Below are positions 39,141-48,326 of a stretch of DNA of 64,000 nucleotides, piece after piece; the stretch's first letter is position 1, and every line of letters begins with the position of its first letter. The notes under the pieces were generated by a model, which did not search any database, had not been told where the DNA came from, and saw only the letters and a list, made by a program, of their open reading frames with translations. The position numbers and the translations under genes were made by a program. Source of the stretch: Luteibaculum oceani (GTDB lineage Bacteria > Bacteroidota > Bacteroidia > Flavobacteriales_D > Luteibaculaceae); contig NZ_VORB01000008.1 of NCBI RefSeq assembly GCF_007995015.1, positions 1 through 64,000 of the forward strand, in the 5' to 3' direction.

Positions 39141-41444
39141 ATGAATCGAATATTCTTCTGGTTGAAAATTTTTCTCACTATCCTAACCGTATTTTTTTAT
39201 TTCACGGTATTTAGCCAGGAAAAGACGAGTGCAGCTACCCCATATATTTCAGAAGCCAAACAGGCCCTCGAGGCAGGAGATCCATACCTAGCTGAAAGAG
39301 CACTAGATAAAGCTTTTAAGGTAGATGGTGAAAACCTGGAGTTACTCCATTTATTCGGTACAACTCTTTTAAGGATTAACGAATACCAACGAGCCAGCGA
39401 AATCCTTTTTAAGGCATACAATGCTGATGAGGAGAATAATTACCCCGAATTGATCCACCTACTTGGTCGGGCTCAAAAAAGCGCTGGTCTTTTTCGCAAA
39501 GCACTAGAAACCTATGAATTAATCTACAGTGAAACTTCCCAAGATCCTAAATCGGCCGAGCACAAGCATGCCGTTAAGGAAATATCAACCATTAAACGGC
39601 TAATTGATGGAGATTTTGAAGGAATAGAAACTCCATTTTACAATTTGGAAAAGGTAAACTCGGTAGAATCCGATTTTGCTCCACTCTATCTATCTGAAGA
39701 AGAAATGCTACTTAGTACAAGTACCGGAGTTTTTGATGCTCCAGAACTTAGAGGTATTGTTCAAAAGACAGCTTCAAAAAAGGGAAAAGACTGGAAACTC
39801 GGAAATGAACTTCCCCCAAACATTAACAAGCCAGGCTACCTCTCTGCAAATGCCGCATTTTCAACCGACAGTTCAGCGCTGTTTTTTACCCTGTGCAAAT
39901 CCAGCTCCGAATGTCTTATTTATTCTAGTAAAAGAAATGGACAAGGATATGGAATCTCCAGACCCATAAAAATAGAAAGCGATGCACAGTTAATGTCACA
40001 CCCCTATCCTTTCCGGAGCAAAGCGGGAAGAGAAGGACTTCTTTTTACCTCTAACATGAATGGCGGATATGGAGGAATGGATATTTGGCTCGCTTGGAAA
40101 GATAGTATTGGCAATTACGGCAAACCCATAAATTTAGGCGCCTCTGTAAATACCTCTTCCAATGAAATTAGTCCGTTTTACTTACCAAAAAAGGACTTGC
40201 TGTTTTTTAGTTCCCAGTGGCATGGAGGGATTGGTGAACAAGATATTTTTTACACCTACACTCCTGATTTAAAAAGATTTAGTCAAATCATCAATCTCGA
40301 AAAACCATTTAATAGTCCTGCCAACGACACCTACTTTAAGCTGGATAAAAAGCTTACAAAAGGACTTTTAGTGTCGAACAGAGAAGGAGGAAAAAAAGGG
40401 CGCTACAAAACCTGTTGCAACGATATTTACGAATTTGATTACCCTTTTGATAGTATCCACGGCAATTATGAGCAACTCATGGCTCAGTTATTGGATACCA
40501 TTCAATACAAGCAATTGGATAAAACCCCAAGCATTTTACAAGAAGTTTCAGAAATAGTGGATTCGCTTAGGAATATGCTCCCCGTGCCGCTTTATTTTCA
40601 CAACGACGAGCCCAATCCAAAAACAACAAAAAGATTCACGGATATCGATTACGATAGTTGCTTTAACAGCTATATGTCGCTAAAACAATTGTATCTGGAA
40701 AAGAATCCAGATGCAAAGGTGAGTGACTTTTTTAAGAACACCCTCCCTAGTAGTTTTCAAACCTTCAACAACTTTTTAGCCACGCTAAAGCGCCTGTATC
40801 AAATCACCCCATACCCAGTGGTAATATCGGTTCGAGGATATGCTTCACCATTGGCTAAATCGGATTATAACATTTATCTCTCGGAGCGAAGAATATCAAG
40901 TGTTCAGAATTATTTTAACGCCCAAAACATAGTTCCCGACAGCCTAAAAGACGCGGTGGGCTGGGCAACCAATCCATACGGAGAAAGTACGGCAGATAAA
41001 AGTGTAAGTGACGATTACTTTGACCAAAAGCAATCGGTATTTTCTATTGGCGCTGTAATGGAAAGAAGGGTCGAAATTCAATGGTTACAGTTGGATAAAA
41101 CCAGAATTTTAAGAGATACAACTCCCACCCAACCTAATGAGATAGAAACACTTTTCTATCCCTTGGGAAAAATTAAACCCAACCAAGTTAAAAAGGCGGT
41201 GATTGCTTTATACAACCCCTATCCCGAGGAACTAAATATTTCAGAAATTAGAAATAGTTGTGGATGCACCGATATTCACCTAGAGGATTACCGCATTAAA
41301 AAGGAAGGCAGTATCCCAGTAGAACTAGAGATAATCGGAAAGGATATTGAAGGCGAATACAGCCTTGAATTGATGTTTTACCCAGCTTCTACTGAGCAAA
41401 AACCTATAAGAGTTGTATTGGGATTAACTGTGGACCCTAATTAA
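39141..41444 (+). CDS. PorE-like TPR/PD40/OmpA protein with C-terminal DUF1573-like domain
   Basis: This 767-residue envelope protein has a signal peptide ending TVFSQ. TPR helices span about residues 30-160. A PD40/WD40-like propeller covers about 170-440 (MNGGYGGMDIWLAW, SSQWHGGIGEQDIFYTY, CCNDIYEFDY). An OmpA-type peptidoglycan-binding domain spans about 490-650 (VISVRGYASPLAKSDYNIYLSERR). This order is that of PorE-type proteins, which tie type IX secretion to peptidoglycan. The last 110 residues are unexpected: LGKIKPNQVKKAVIALYNPY then NSCGCTDIHLEDYRI looks like DUF1573. It ends four bases into the convergent MORN-like gene. Confidence 0.85.
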   Translation: MNRIFFWLKIFLTILTVFFYFTVFSQEKTSAATPYISEAKQALEAGDPYLAERALDKAFKVDGENLELLHLFGTTLLRINEYQRASEILFKAYNADEENNYPELIHLLGRAQKSAGLFRKALETYELIYSETSQDPKSAEHKHAVKEISTIKRLIDGDFEGIETPFYNLEKVNSVESDFAPLYLSEEEMLLSTSTGVFDAPELRGIVQKTASKKGKDWKLGNELPPNINKPGYLSANAAFSTDSSALFFTLCKSSSECLIYSSKRNGQGYGISRPIKIESDAQLMSHPYPFRSKAGREGLLFTSNMNGGYGGMDIWLAWKDSIGNYGKPINLGASVNTSSNEISPFYLPKKDLLFFSSQWHGGIGEQDIFYTYTPDLKRFSQIINLEKPFNSPANDTYFKLDKKLTKGLLVSNREGGKKGRYKTCCNDIYEFDYPFDSIHGNYEQLMAQLLDTIQYKQLDKTPSILQEVSEIVDSLRNMLPVPLYFHNDEPNPKTTKRFTDIDYDSCFNSYMSLKQLYLEKNPDAKVSDFFKNTLPSSFQTFNNFLATLKRLYQITPYPVVISVRGYASPLAKSDYNIYLSERRISSVQNYFNAQNIVPDSLKDAVGWATNPYGESTADKSVSDDYFDQKQSVFSIGAVMERRVEIQWLQLDKTRILRDTTPTQPNEIETLFYPLGKIKPNQVKKAVIALYNPYPEELNISEIRNSCGCTDIHLEDYRIKKEGSIPVELEIIGKDIEGEYSLELMFYPASTEQKPIRVVLGLTVDPN

Positions 41445-42076
41445 TTGGGGCTCCAGTTTTGGTTCGACAATTGAGGATCACGAGCTTCCGGGCATACAAT
41501 TTCTCTACTGTCTTCAATAAACATCCCGTAATTGACCATTTTATTCTCGAAAACTCTATATCCTTCTATAAGATTCGGGGACATGTGACCGTTAAAAAAT
41601 GGCGATAAACCATTTGCAGTCATCAACTGAATTCTACCCTTCCCTTTATACTTGTTTTTGTAACGATCTCCATCGTAATAACAGTATAGGAAACCGCGCA
41701 TATCATTTCCGCCATATCTACTCTGACGCGAGATATCTCCTTGAAATTTCAACTCACCATTGGAGAAATACTCCGTAAACACCCCAGTTAAATCACCATC
41801 TTCATAAGTTAAGATGAAATGAGTTTGCCCCGAAGGATAAAAGCCTTTTGTACTTCCTATTAGCTTTCCATCCTTTACAAGGGAAACCCATTTCAGCTTT
41901 CCGTTGGAATACTTTTCTTCCAATCTCCCACTATATGGTAAACCCGTTCTTAGATCAAGAATTTTATCCTTGGCAAACATTACCTGATCATAGGCCAATG
42001 CACCTTGAGCATATCCATTGGCAAACCCCATGCTTACCAAGGCAACAACTAATGAAAGTTTAATCAATCGAATCAT
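41441..42076 (-). CDS. exported MORN/YwqK-like repeat protein
   Basis: This 211-residue protein has a signal peptide (LVVALVSMGFANGYAQ). Its repeated G-x-x-x-x-x-Y-x-x-G pattern is MORN-like (GRLEEKYSNGKLKW, GSTKGFYPSGQTHF, GVFTEYFSNGELKF). The C-terminal half is distinct and ends in a Cys-containing tail. Proteins of this kind are often labelled YwqK-family antitoxin, but nothing here supports a toxin partner. It overlaps maf by 17 bp at its start. Confidence 0.7.
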   Translation of the reverse strand: MIRLIKLSLVVALVSMGFANGYAQGALAYDQVMFAKDKILDLRTGLPYSGRLEEKYSNGKLKWVSLVKDGKLIGSTKGFYPSGQTHFILTYEDGDLTGVFTEYFSNGELKFQGDISRQSRYGGNDMRGFLYCYYDGDRYKNKYKGKGRIQLMTANGLSPFFNGHMSPNLIEGYRVFENKMVNYGMFIEDSREIVCPEARDPQLSNQNWSPN

Positions 42077-42662
42077 TTATCTCTTCTAATATCTTTACTA
42101 CTTCTTGCACCGGAAGTCCTACAACATTGTAGTAAGAACCTTCAATTTTCTCAACAGCTACCATACCTATCCATTCCTGAATTCCGTATGCGCCAGCTTT
42201 ATCTAAAGGTTTTCCATTTTTCAGGTAGTAATCAATTTCACTTTGTTGCAACGCCTTAAAATGAACTTTAGTCTTTACAACAACAGATCTTCTTATCAAT
42301 CCAAAGGCATTAATGCAAACAGCCGTGTAGACATTATGGCTTGCATCAGAAAGACGATGCAACATCTTCCCTGCATCTTCAAGATCCTTTGGTTTCCCTA
42401 AAATTTCATCTTTTCTAACTACTATAGTATCCGAGGTAATTAAAACCTCATTAGGACCAAAAGACTTGTAGGCTTCGGCTTTTTTTGCCGCGAGAAACAA
42501 AACAACCTCCTCAGGACTTAATTCTTCTGGATAAGTTTCTTCAACCCCCATTGCCTCAACGCGAACGTTAAGTCCCAACTGCGTTAGAAGCTCCTTTCTC
42601 CGGGGAGATTTAGACCCCAGAACTATCTTTAATTTTGGTAGGAATGGCTTATTCAAAAACAA
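42060..42662 (-). CDS. maf: Maf-family nucleotide pyrophosphatase
   Basis: This 200-residue house-cleaning enzyme hydrolyses non-canonical or dTTP/UTP-type nucleoside triphosphates. Motifs are LGSKSPRRKELLTQLG, ITSDTIVVRKDEILGKP and the C-terminal GAYGIQEW with YYNVVGLP. It overlaps the UbiA-family gene by 14 bp in the same minus-strand run. Confidence 0.92.
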   Translation of the reverse strand: MFLNKPFLPKLKIVLGSKSPRRKELLTQLGLNVRVEAMGVEETYPEELSPEEVVLFLAAKKAEAYKSFGPNEVLITSDTIVVRKDEILGKPKDLEDAGKMLHRLSDASHNVYTAVCINAFGLIRRSVVVKTKVHFKALQQSEIDYYLKNGKPLDKAGAYGIQEWIGMVAVEKIEGSYYNVVGLPVQEVVKILEEINDSID

Positions 42663-43626
42663 TAGTTTTTACGAAATAACTAAAACACAAACCAAAGAAT
42701 AAAATCCATTTAACTCCAGTTGCCGCCCTTTTGTATGTTTTTTCATTTGGAAACCTAAACATCATGGCCAAAATGGCGAGCATTGGAAAAATAAGTAGTC
42801 CCAATATGTAGCATAGCGATAAGGTGCTATCTAAAAATTGCCACTCCACAATAAGCAGACCCAAACACCATACCAATACATAACCTACACTTATCCATAG
42901 CCCTCCTTTTTCTCCCAGAACTATTGGCAGAGTTCTTCTTCCTGCTTTTATATCGCCTTTAAGATCGGCTAGATCTTTAAGCAATTCACGAATTAAATTA
43001 CCCCAGAAAGCAAATAAGGAAAATCCTAAAATCCAGTAGATCAAAATTTTAAAATAGACCATTAGCGAAAGTCCCTGGTCTGCTAATTCAGTCGCGGTTT
43101 CCTTAGAAACCGACTTAACAATGGGAAACAAATCGAAAAATCCTATGGTAAGTGGAACCAAACCGGTAAGCAGGGCAATTACAAAATTTCCTAGTGGAGT
43201 TTCACGCTTGAAGTAAGTGCTGTAATACCAAAGAGAAATTGCCACAAAAACGTGAAGTACAATAAATCTCAGTGTGCCAGTTTGATAACCGTAATAAGCA
43301 CCCAATCCTATTCCCAGAAAAGTAAGAATACCATGGCTATATAGTGCTACACGTCGATCTAGGTGGACCCCCACTATCATTCTACCCGGCTTGTTTACTG
43401 CATCGGTTTTTGTGTCGAAGTAATCATTAATAATGTTTCCTCCTGCTGCTATCATAACCACAGAAATTACCAACAATGTGAATAGACCTAGTGAACTTGG
43501 TAATTCAAAATTTTTAGGTTCTAGCATGGGCAAAAGGACCCAATACCGCATTGCATACAAGGTTGCAGCAATAATCACCAGGTTTAGTGGTCTAGCTAGC
43601 TTAATAAACGCCAAGGTGTTTTTCAT
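42649..43626 (-). CDS. UbiA-family prenyltransferase
   Basis: This 325-residue integral membrane enzyme has about eight or nine hydrophobic helices. The first Asp-rich motif NDYFDTKTDAVNKPGR at about residues 65-80 binds the prenyl diphosphate. A second region, ELLKDLADLKGDIKAGRRTL, follows. Bacteroidota homologues next to Maf are often called geranylgeranylglycerol-phosphate geranylgeranyltransferase. The acceptor cannot be fixed from sequence, and a quinone role is possible. Confidence 0.85.
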   Translation of the reverse strand: MKNTLAFIKLARPLNLVIIAATLYAMRYWVLLPMLEPKNFELPSSLGLFTLLVISVVMIAAGGNIINDYFDTKTDAVNKPGRMIVGVHLDRRVALYSHGILTFLGIGLGAYYGYQTGTLRFIVLHVFVAISLWYYSTYFKRETPLGNFVIALLTGLVPLTIGFFDLFPIVKSVSKETATELADQGLSLMVYFKILIYWILGFSLFAFWGNLIRELLKDLADLKGDIKAGRRTLPIVLGEKGGLWISVGYVLVWCLGLLIVEWQFLDSTLSLCYILGLLIFPMLAILAMMFRFPNEKTYKRAATGVKWILFFGLCFSYFVKTIVFE

Positions 43627-43629
43627 GTA

Positions 43630-44136
43630 TTATTTGGCTTTAAACCATTTCCCTTGCACTTTTAGGGTTTGTTCAACGATATCTCTTACGCAGCCCTCTC
43701 CACCCTTTTTAGAACTTACGTATTCTGCAATTTCCAAAATTTCTTCGGCGGCATCTTTCGGCGCGCAAGGTAGACCAACATGCATCATAACGTCGTAATC
43801 TGGAATATCATCTCCCATATACAAAACTGTTGCTGGGTCTATGGCCTCATCCTTTATGTATTCCTTAAAAACTTCTAGCTTATTACTTACCCCTAGATAC
43901 ACATCTTTAACACCCAGATCTAACAAGCGTTGTCGAACCGCTTGAGACCTACCGCCCGATATTATGCAAACTTTTAATCCTTCGTCTATGGCAGTTTTAA
44001 TCGCATAGCCGTCCCTTGTGTTCATTACACGTAAAAGATCACCATCAGGATGTAAAAGCACCTCACTATTGGTGAATACCCCATCTACATCGAATACAAA
44101 AGCTCGTATCCCCTTTAATTTAGATTTATATATCAT
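43630..44136 (-). CDS. KdsC-like HAD phosphatase
   Basis: This 168-residue cytoplasmic phosphatase has the KdsC fold. Nucleophile motif is FVFDVDGVFTNSEV, then CIISGGRS, then the metal-binding MGDDIPDYDVM. The likely substrate is 3-deoxy-manno-octulosonate 8-phosphate, on the path to lipopolysaccharide Kdo. I use the ATG at 44136, one base after the DUF2520 stop codon, rather than the frame start at 44208. Confidence 0.87.
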   Translation of the reverse strand: MIYKSKLKGIRAFVFDVDGVFTNSEVLLHPDGDLLRVMNTRDGYAIKTAIDEGLKVCIISGGRSQAVRQRLLDLGVKDVYLGVSNKLEVFKEYIKDEAIDPATVLYMGDDIPDYDVMMHVGLPCAPKDAAEEILEIAEYVSSKKGGEGCVRDIVEQTLKVQGKWFKAK

Positions 44137-44137
44137 C

Positions 44138-44911
44138 TTAATTGCTGTCTTTAATTCGGTTTGAAAATCGCTTATAAATTTCACTCCAATCGGGGTGATA
44201 ATCTTCAAGCAATTTTAAGTGCTTTTCTAAGGTGTTGTGATCGCCGCGCTTAGCCGGACCTGTTTGCGATGAGCTAGGACCTAATTCCATTGCTTTAGCA
44301 AGGGTACGGTTATACAAAGGAGCTATATCGGATAATTCAAGGTCGCTGCCTTCAAAAATCTCCGAAGTAAGTGCCAGCAATTGATTTCCAAAATTGTTTA
44401 TCAGGACGCCCGCCAAATGGAGCTTTAATCGATTATTACTGGACAATACCTTTATTAGAGAGAAATTCTTTTTAGCCCAGTCACATAACAATAGCTCATC
44501 GTCCTTTAGAGCTGCCTCAAGGTAAACAGGAACGTTCACGAAAGCTATTTGCTCTCCTTTTGAAATACTCTGGAAGAAATACAGCGCCCCTTTTCTTCTT
44601 TGAATCAATGCATCTATACCAACCGTTCCTGAACAATGTACTACGAGTGCCTTTGTTTCTCCTATGAATTTGGAGACCGCTGGAATGGAATCATCATTCA
44701 CACAAAGGATAATCAAATCTGATATTCCAGCATTTAGATTCTCGAGGGCAATTGTAGAAACTACTGTATCCTGAAATTCGATATCCCTTAGGGAACGGCC
44801 ATACCATTTTGTAGCGTAACCTTGGTTCTTGAAAAAATATCCGCACTGCAGTCCAACGTTTCCGCTTCCTACAATGTGTATTTTATCAAAATCCTTAGTT
44901 GGCATAGGCAT
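44138..44911 (-). CDS. Rossmann-fold DUF2520 protein
   Basis: This 257-residue predicted NAD(P)-dependent oxidoreductase has an N-terminal Rossmann domain with the nucleotide loop IHIVGSGNVGLQCGYFF. Next comes HCSGTVGIDAL. A C-terminal DUF2520 helical domain follows (LHLAGVLINNFGNQLLAL). The substrate is unknown. It follows ccmF by 4 bp. Confidence 0.85.
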   Translation of the reverse strand: MPMPTKDFDKIHIVGSGNVGLQCGYFFKNQGYATKWYGRSLRDIEFQDTVVSTIALENLNAGISDLIILCVNDDSIPAVSKFIGETKALVVHCSGTVGIDALIQRRKGALYFFQSISKGEQIAFVNVPVYLEAALKDDELLLCDWAKKNFSLIKVLSSNNRLKLHLAGVLINNFGNQLLALTSEIFEGSDLELSDIAPLYNRTLAKAMELGPSSSQTGPAKRGDHNTLEKHLKLLEDYHPDWSEIYKRFSNRIKDSN

Positions 44912-44915
44912 TTAT

Positions 44916-47711
44916 CTAATTACGCTGAACTCGCTTTTTTCTCGAATACGAATATAGCGAACTAAAAATCCCAAGTCCCATTACAATGCAGCCCAACCAA
45001 AGTATGTTAATCGCTGGGAAGATAATCGCTTGCATCACAATAAATTCTTTACGGTTTTCCTTATGCTCAGCAATGTTTAGGGTTATTTTACCCGATTCTG
45101 GATTCACCTCGGTAAAGGTTAACTTAAGTCCCAAATCTGTGACCTCGGCAACATCTGGAATTACCAAACTACTATCGCGCAATATAAAAAGAGGCTCTGC
45201 ATTATAGATTGAATCATTAACCCCAGTGATCTCCACACTCGCAGCTATGGCTAGATCGTTCTTAGCCAATCGGTACTTTTCGTAGTCTCTAACCACTTTT
45301 AAGTCTTTAAGCACCGCCATATTCTGGGATGTATACACCGTATCTCCCCGCTTAATTTTGTGTTCGTTTGCAGGATAGAAACCCGTCTCATCCACTTTTG
45401 GGTCTTCCAATTCAGCCCAGCGAATATGGGTGTATATATCTCTATCTAGGTAGTGTTTAGTACTTGGTTCGGCTACGTTTCCAAAGGTTGGGTTCAACTG
45501 AATTTTCGGATAAAGGCTAAACACCTTATCCCCTGGTTTATCCGCATTCCAGTTTTTGGCCTTCGACCATTGCGACGGACTAGGCTTGCTTACGTATTCC
45601 CAATACTTTTCTCTGTCGCTAAGGAAGCTCGTTGGCTTATGGTCTGCTAAACATCTAAACACCAATCCTTGACTAAGTACTAAGTCTCCATTTTTATATG
45701 TTCTTGGTACCCTTTCGAAGTACTCTATCTCATAATACAGGTTTACACCTTCTTTAGACTTGTCCTTGTAACGAATGAAATACTTATTCATGCTAAGGGT
45801 ATCTCCCTTAAACAGCAGGATATCATCGTTATTCTTAAAATCTTCACCTAAAGCAGCTAGGTCGATACCAGAAGTGTTTTCTGAGACTTTTTCTGAGCGA
45901 CCAGTTGAAATTAAGGCCCCAAGGATAATCATACCAAACCCAACATGGGAAAGCGAAGAACCACTTTTAGACCATGTTAATTTGAGGTTTTTAAAGAGGT
46001 AGAAAGCATTGGCAATTACCGCAAATAAAGAGGTAAAAAGCAACAATAATAGAGGTCCATTATTAGTATCGAACTCATAGTAATAGCCCAAACCAAAAGC
46101 AAAACCAAGAGCCAACATTAATGGAAACCAAAGGGATTTCATCAATTCTTTAACCGGAGTATTTTTGTACTTTAAATACTGGGTAAAAGCAATTAATAAT
46201 GAAGTAATAATAGCAAACGGAACCTGCCATTTGTTGTAGTGATCGATGGGCTCCGCAGGAGGTGCAAAACTTGGATTTTGCAAACCTTTTAGAAATGCCC
46301 ATTCGGTGGCAGCATATAAATCTCTAAATATTGGAGAAAATGGTTTTAGTAGGATATTGTAAACTGGTGTACTGGTAGAAAAGCTAATTTGCATAGCACT
46401 TAAAAAGAGCACCAAAGACCCAGCAAACATCCAAAACTCTCTAGACCACAACCTGTCTTCTTCCTTGGCCTTAAAGAGCAAGTTTTGTCTACCCAAGAAG
46501 GTAAATAACAAGGCTCCTATTAAAAAGAATACCAATACCGCACTTTGTTCTTCAACCAGGGAGAACAAAATTAATACGGCGACTATGAATCCTGTAAAAA
46601 GCAATTGCTTGCGCTTCTCAATTTGAAGGGCAAAAACCATGGTAGCCAATGTTAAACCAAGGTAGAACATAAGTTGTCCACTCATTCCATTATCGGTAAA
46701 AGAGTGTACCGACGAATCGCCTAGAACCCCACTTTTGGTAAGAAAAGTAGAATACACCACTAAAGTGTACGAAGCCATAGCAAAAAGTAACAGACTGAAT
46801 AAATGAGAGGCCTTCTTAAGATTAATGGACATAAGGTGAACACATCCAACTAAAATTAACCACGGAACTAAAGAAGCATTTTCTACAGGATCCCAGGCCC
46901 AAAATCCACCAAAACTAAGCGCCTCGTATGCCCAGGCTCCTCCCATTAATATCCCTATTCCCAGAATGGCAAGAGCAAAAAGAGAAAGGGGCATGGCAGG
47001 TTTAATCCATCCACGATAATCTTTATTCATTATACCCGAAAAAGCATAAGCAAAGGGTATAAGAGTGGCTGCAAATCCTAGAAAAATAATGGGTGGATGA
47101 ATGGTCATCCAATAATTTTGTAGTAATGGGTTTAATCCCCTACCATCTTGGAACTGAGGAATTTTTTCTAAATAATCTGGAAGCATGGTCCAGGGCACTC
47201 CAAGGTTATCTGGCAACTCGCGAATCAGGATAAAAGGATTGCTTCCAACCTTCCAGTCGCCAATATAAACTCCCAAAACCATGGTAAGCAATACACACTG
47301 AGCCATAGCAAAAATGGCAAGGGCCCAGGCTTCAAACTTTTCTGCTCGTTTAAAAAGAAACAGCCCCAGAATTGCCTGCCAAACCATCCAAATTAAGAAG
47401 CTCCCTTCGTAACCCTCCCAGAAACAGGCTAAAATGTACTTCATGTCCATTTTGCTGTTGGAATGTTTCCAAGCGTAATCGTATTCAAAAAGTCCGTTGA
47501 AAATGATGTAAAATAGTGCTGCACTGGCAACTACTATCCCTAGTCCCTGTCCTACAAACGCTAGTCTTGCAGTACGCAGAAGGCTTTGGTCGTTTTCTTT
47601 TTTCGCTGAAAAAATTGCGAGAATAAAGGCATAAAGCCCAAGAACAAATGCAATTAACAATGAAGTTTTACCTATTAAACCCGGTAAAAGGTTTTCGCCA
47701 ACATACTCCAT
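44916..47711 (-). CDS. ccmF: cytochrome c heme lyase subunit CcmF
   Basis: This 931-residue multi-helix membrane protein transfers heme from CcmE to apocytochrome c. The tryptophan-rich WWD motif is FGGFWAWDPVENASLVPW. The histidine-bearing loops are IHPPIIFLGF and SVHSFTDNG. A large periplasmic domain lies at about residues 600-880, before a last helix and a basic tail. It ends the ccmB-C-D-E-F run. Confidence 0.95.
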   Translation of the reverse strand: MEYVGENLLPGLIGKTSLLIAFVLGLYAFILAIFSAKKENDQSLLRTARLAFVGQGLGIVVASAALFYIIFNGLFEYDYAWKHSNSKMDMKYILACFWEGYEGSFLIWMVWQAILGLFLFKRAEKFEAWALAIFAMAQCVLLTMVLGVYIGDWKVGSNPFILIRELPDNLGVPWTMLPDYLEKIPQFQDGRGLNPLLQNYWMTIHPPIIFLGFAATLIPFAYAFSGIMNKDYRGWIKPAMPLSLFALAILGIGILMGGAWAYEALSFGGFWAWDPVENASLVPWLILVGCVHLMSINLKKASHLFSLLLFAMASYTLVVYSTFLTKSGVLGDSSVHSFTDNGMSGQLMFYLGLTLATMVFALQIEKRKQLLFTGFIVAVLILFSLVEEQSAVLVFFLIGALLFTFLGRQNLLFKAKEEDRLWSREFWMFAGSLVLFLSAMQISFSTSTPVYNILLKPFSPIFRDLYAATEWAFLKGLQNPSFAPPAEPIDHYNKWQVPFAIITSLLIAFTQYLKYKNTPVKELMKSLWFPLMLALGFAFGLGYYYEFDTNNGPLLLLLFTSLFAVIANAFYLFKNLKLTWSKSGSSLSHVGFGMIILGALISTGRSEKVSENTSGIDLAALGEDFKNNDDILLFKGDTLSMNKYFIRYKDKSKEGVNLYYEIEYFERVPRTYKNGDLVLSQGLVFRCLADHKPTSFLSDREKYWEYVSKPSPSQWSKAKNWNADKPGDKVFSLYPKIQLNPTFGNVAEPSTKHYLDRDIYTHIRWAELEDPKVDETGFYPANEHKIKRGDTVYTSQNMAVLKDLKVVRDYEKYRLAKNDLAIAASVEITGVNDSIYNAEPLFILRDSSLVIPDVAEVTDLGLKLTFTEVNPESGKITLNIAEHKENRKEFIVMQAIIFPAINILWLGCIVMGLGIFSSLYSYSRKKRVQRN

Positions 47712-47715
47712 GTAC

Positions 47716-48111
47716 TTATAAACTTCCTGTACTAATTTCTAACTCTTCGTTGTACTTGGATGGGCATTTAACCAAAATATCCTTAGCTAAAAACACCTCT
47801 CCCTTGGCCTTTCCAATAACCACCACATTTTCGCTTCGCTCAAAATCCTGGGGCTTACTTTTTTCTAGGTAAACCATTGCTGTATCGCCATTGTTATCTA
47901 CCATCTTAAACTTAGTAAGCTGTGCATTTTCAATGGGGTTATACTCTACTGGAAATGATCTATCAAGAACACCCACCACGTGAAACTCAGAGTTTGGGTC
48001 CTCGAAAGCCTCCGATAGCGAAGCATAGGTACTACTATCGTAGATTGAGCTTATTAAAAAACCTATTAGGGTAGCCAGCACCAAAAGGATTAAAATTTTC
48101 GACTTTCCCAT
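47716..48111 (-). CDS. ccmE: heme chaperone CcmE, cysteine variant
   Basis: This 131-residue membrane-anchored periplasmic OB-fold protein carries heme to CcmF. The helix is ILILLVLATLIGFLISSIY. In well-studied CcmE the heme-binding residue is His in HxxxY. Here the position is C116 in VKCPSKY (CxxxY), with Y120 kept. The same Cys form is described for archaeal and some sulfate-reducer CcmE proteins. It overlaps the ccmD-like gene by one base. Confidence 0.9.
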   Translation of the reverse strand: MGKSKILILLVLATLIGFLISSIYDSSTYASLSEAFEDPNSEFHVVGVLDRSFPVEYNPIENAQLTKFKMVDNNGDTAMVYLEKSKPQDFERSENVVVIGKAKGEVFLAKDILVKCPSKYNEELEISTGSL

Positions 48112-48326
48112 TACTTATCTTTTAATTCATTTAACCTATTCTCCAGTCGTTTGGTTTTCCGATCTAGCATAACGAGCAAAACAAAAATCCCCACTAAAAC
48201 CACAAGGGCTACAGCGATAAAAACACCAAACTTCCCTTGAAACTCGTTCACCCTTGGGGTTTGCCCATAAGTGAATTGTGATATCGCCACAGCGATTAAA
48301 AACAAAATGTATTTACAGCTCTTCAT
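48111..48326 (-). CDS. ccmD: CcmD-like small membrane protein
   Basis: This 71-residue protein has a cleavable N-terminal segment (YILFLIAVAISQFTYGQ), one membrane helix (FIAVALVVLVGIFVLLVML) and a charged cytoplasmic tail (RKTKRLENRLNELKD). Position between ccmC and ccmE and the helix-plus-tail build support CcmD, which stabilises the CcmABC-CcmE complex. Sequence alone is too short to be certain. Confidence 0.75.
   Translation of the reverse strand: MKSCKYILFLIAVAISQFTYGQTPRVNEFQGKFGVFIAVALVVLVGIFVLLVMLDRKTKRLENRLNELKDK

Noticed and set aside
41441-42076. Antitoxin role for the YwqK/MORN-like protein
   Set aside because: It has a signal peptide, sits after maf and has no toxin gene beside it.
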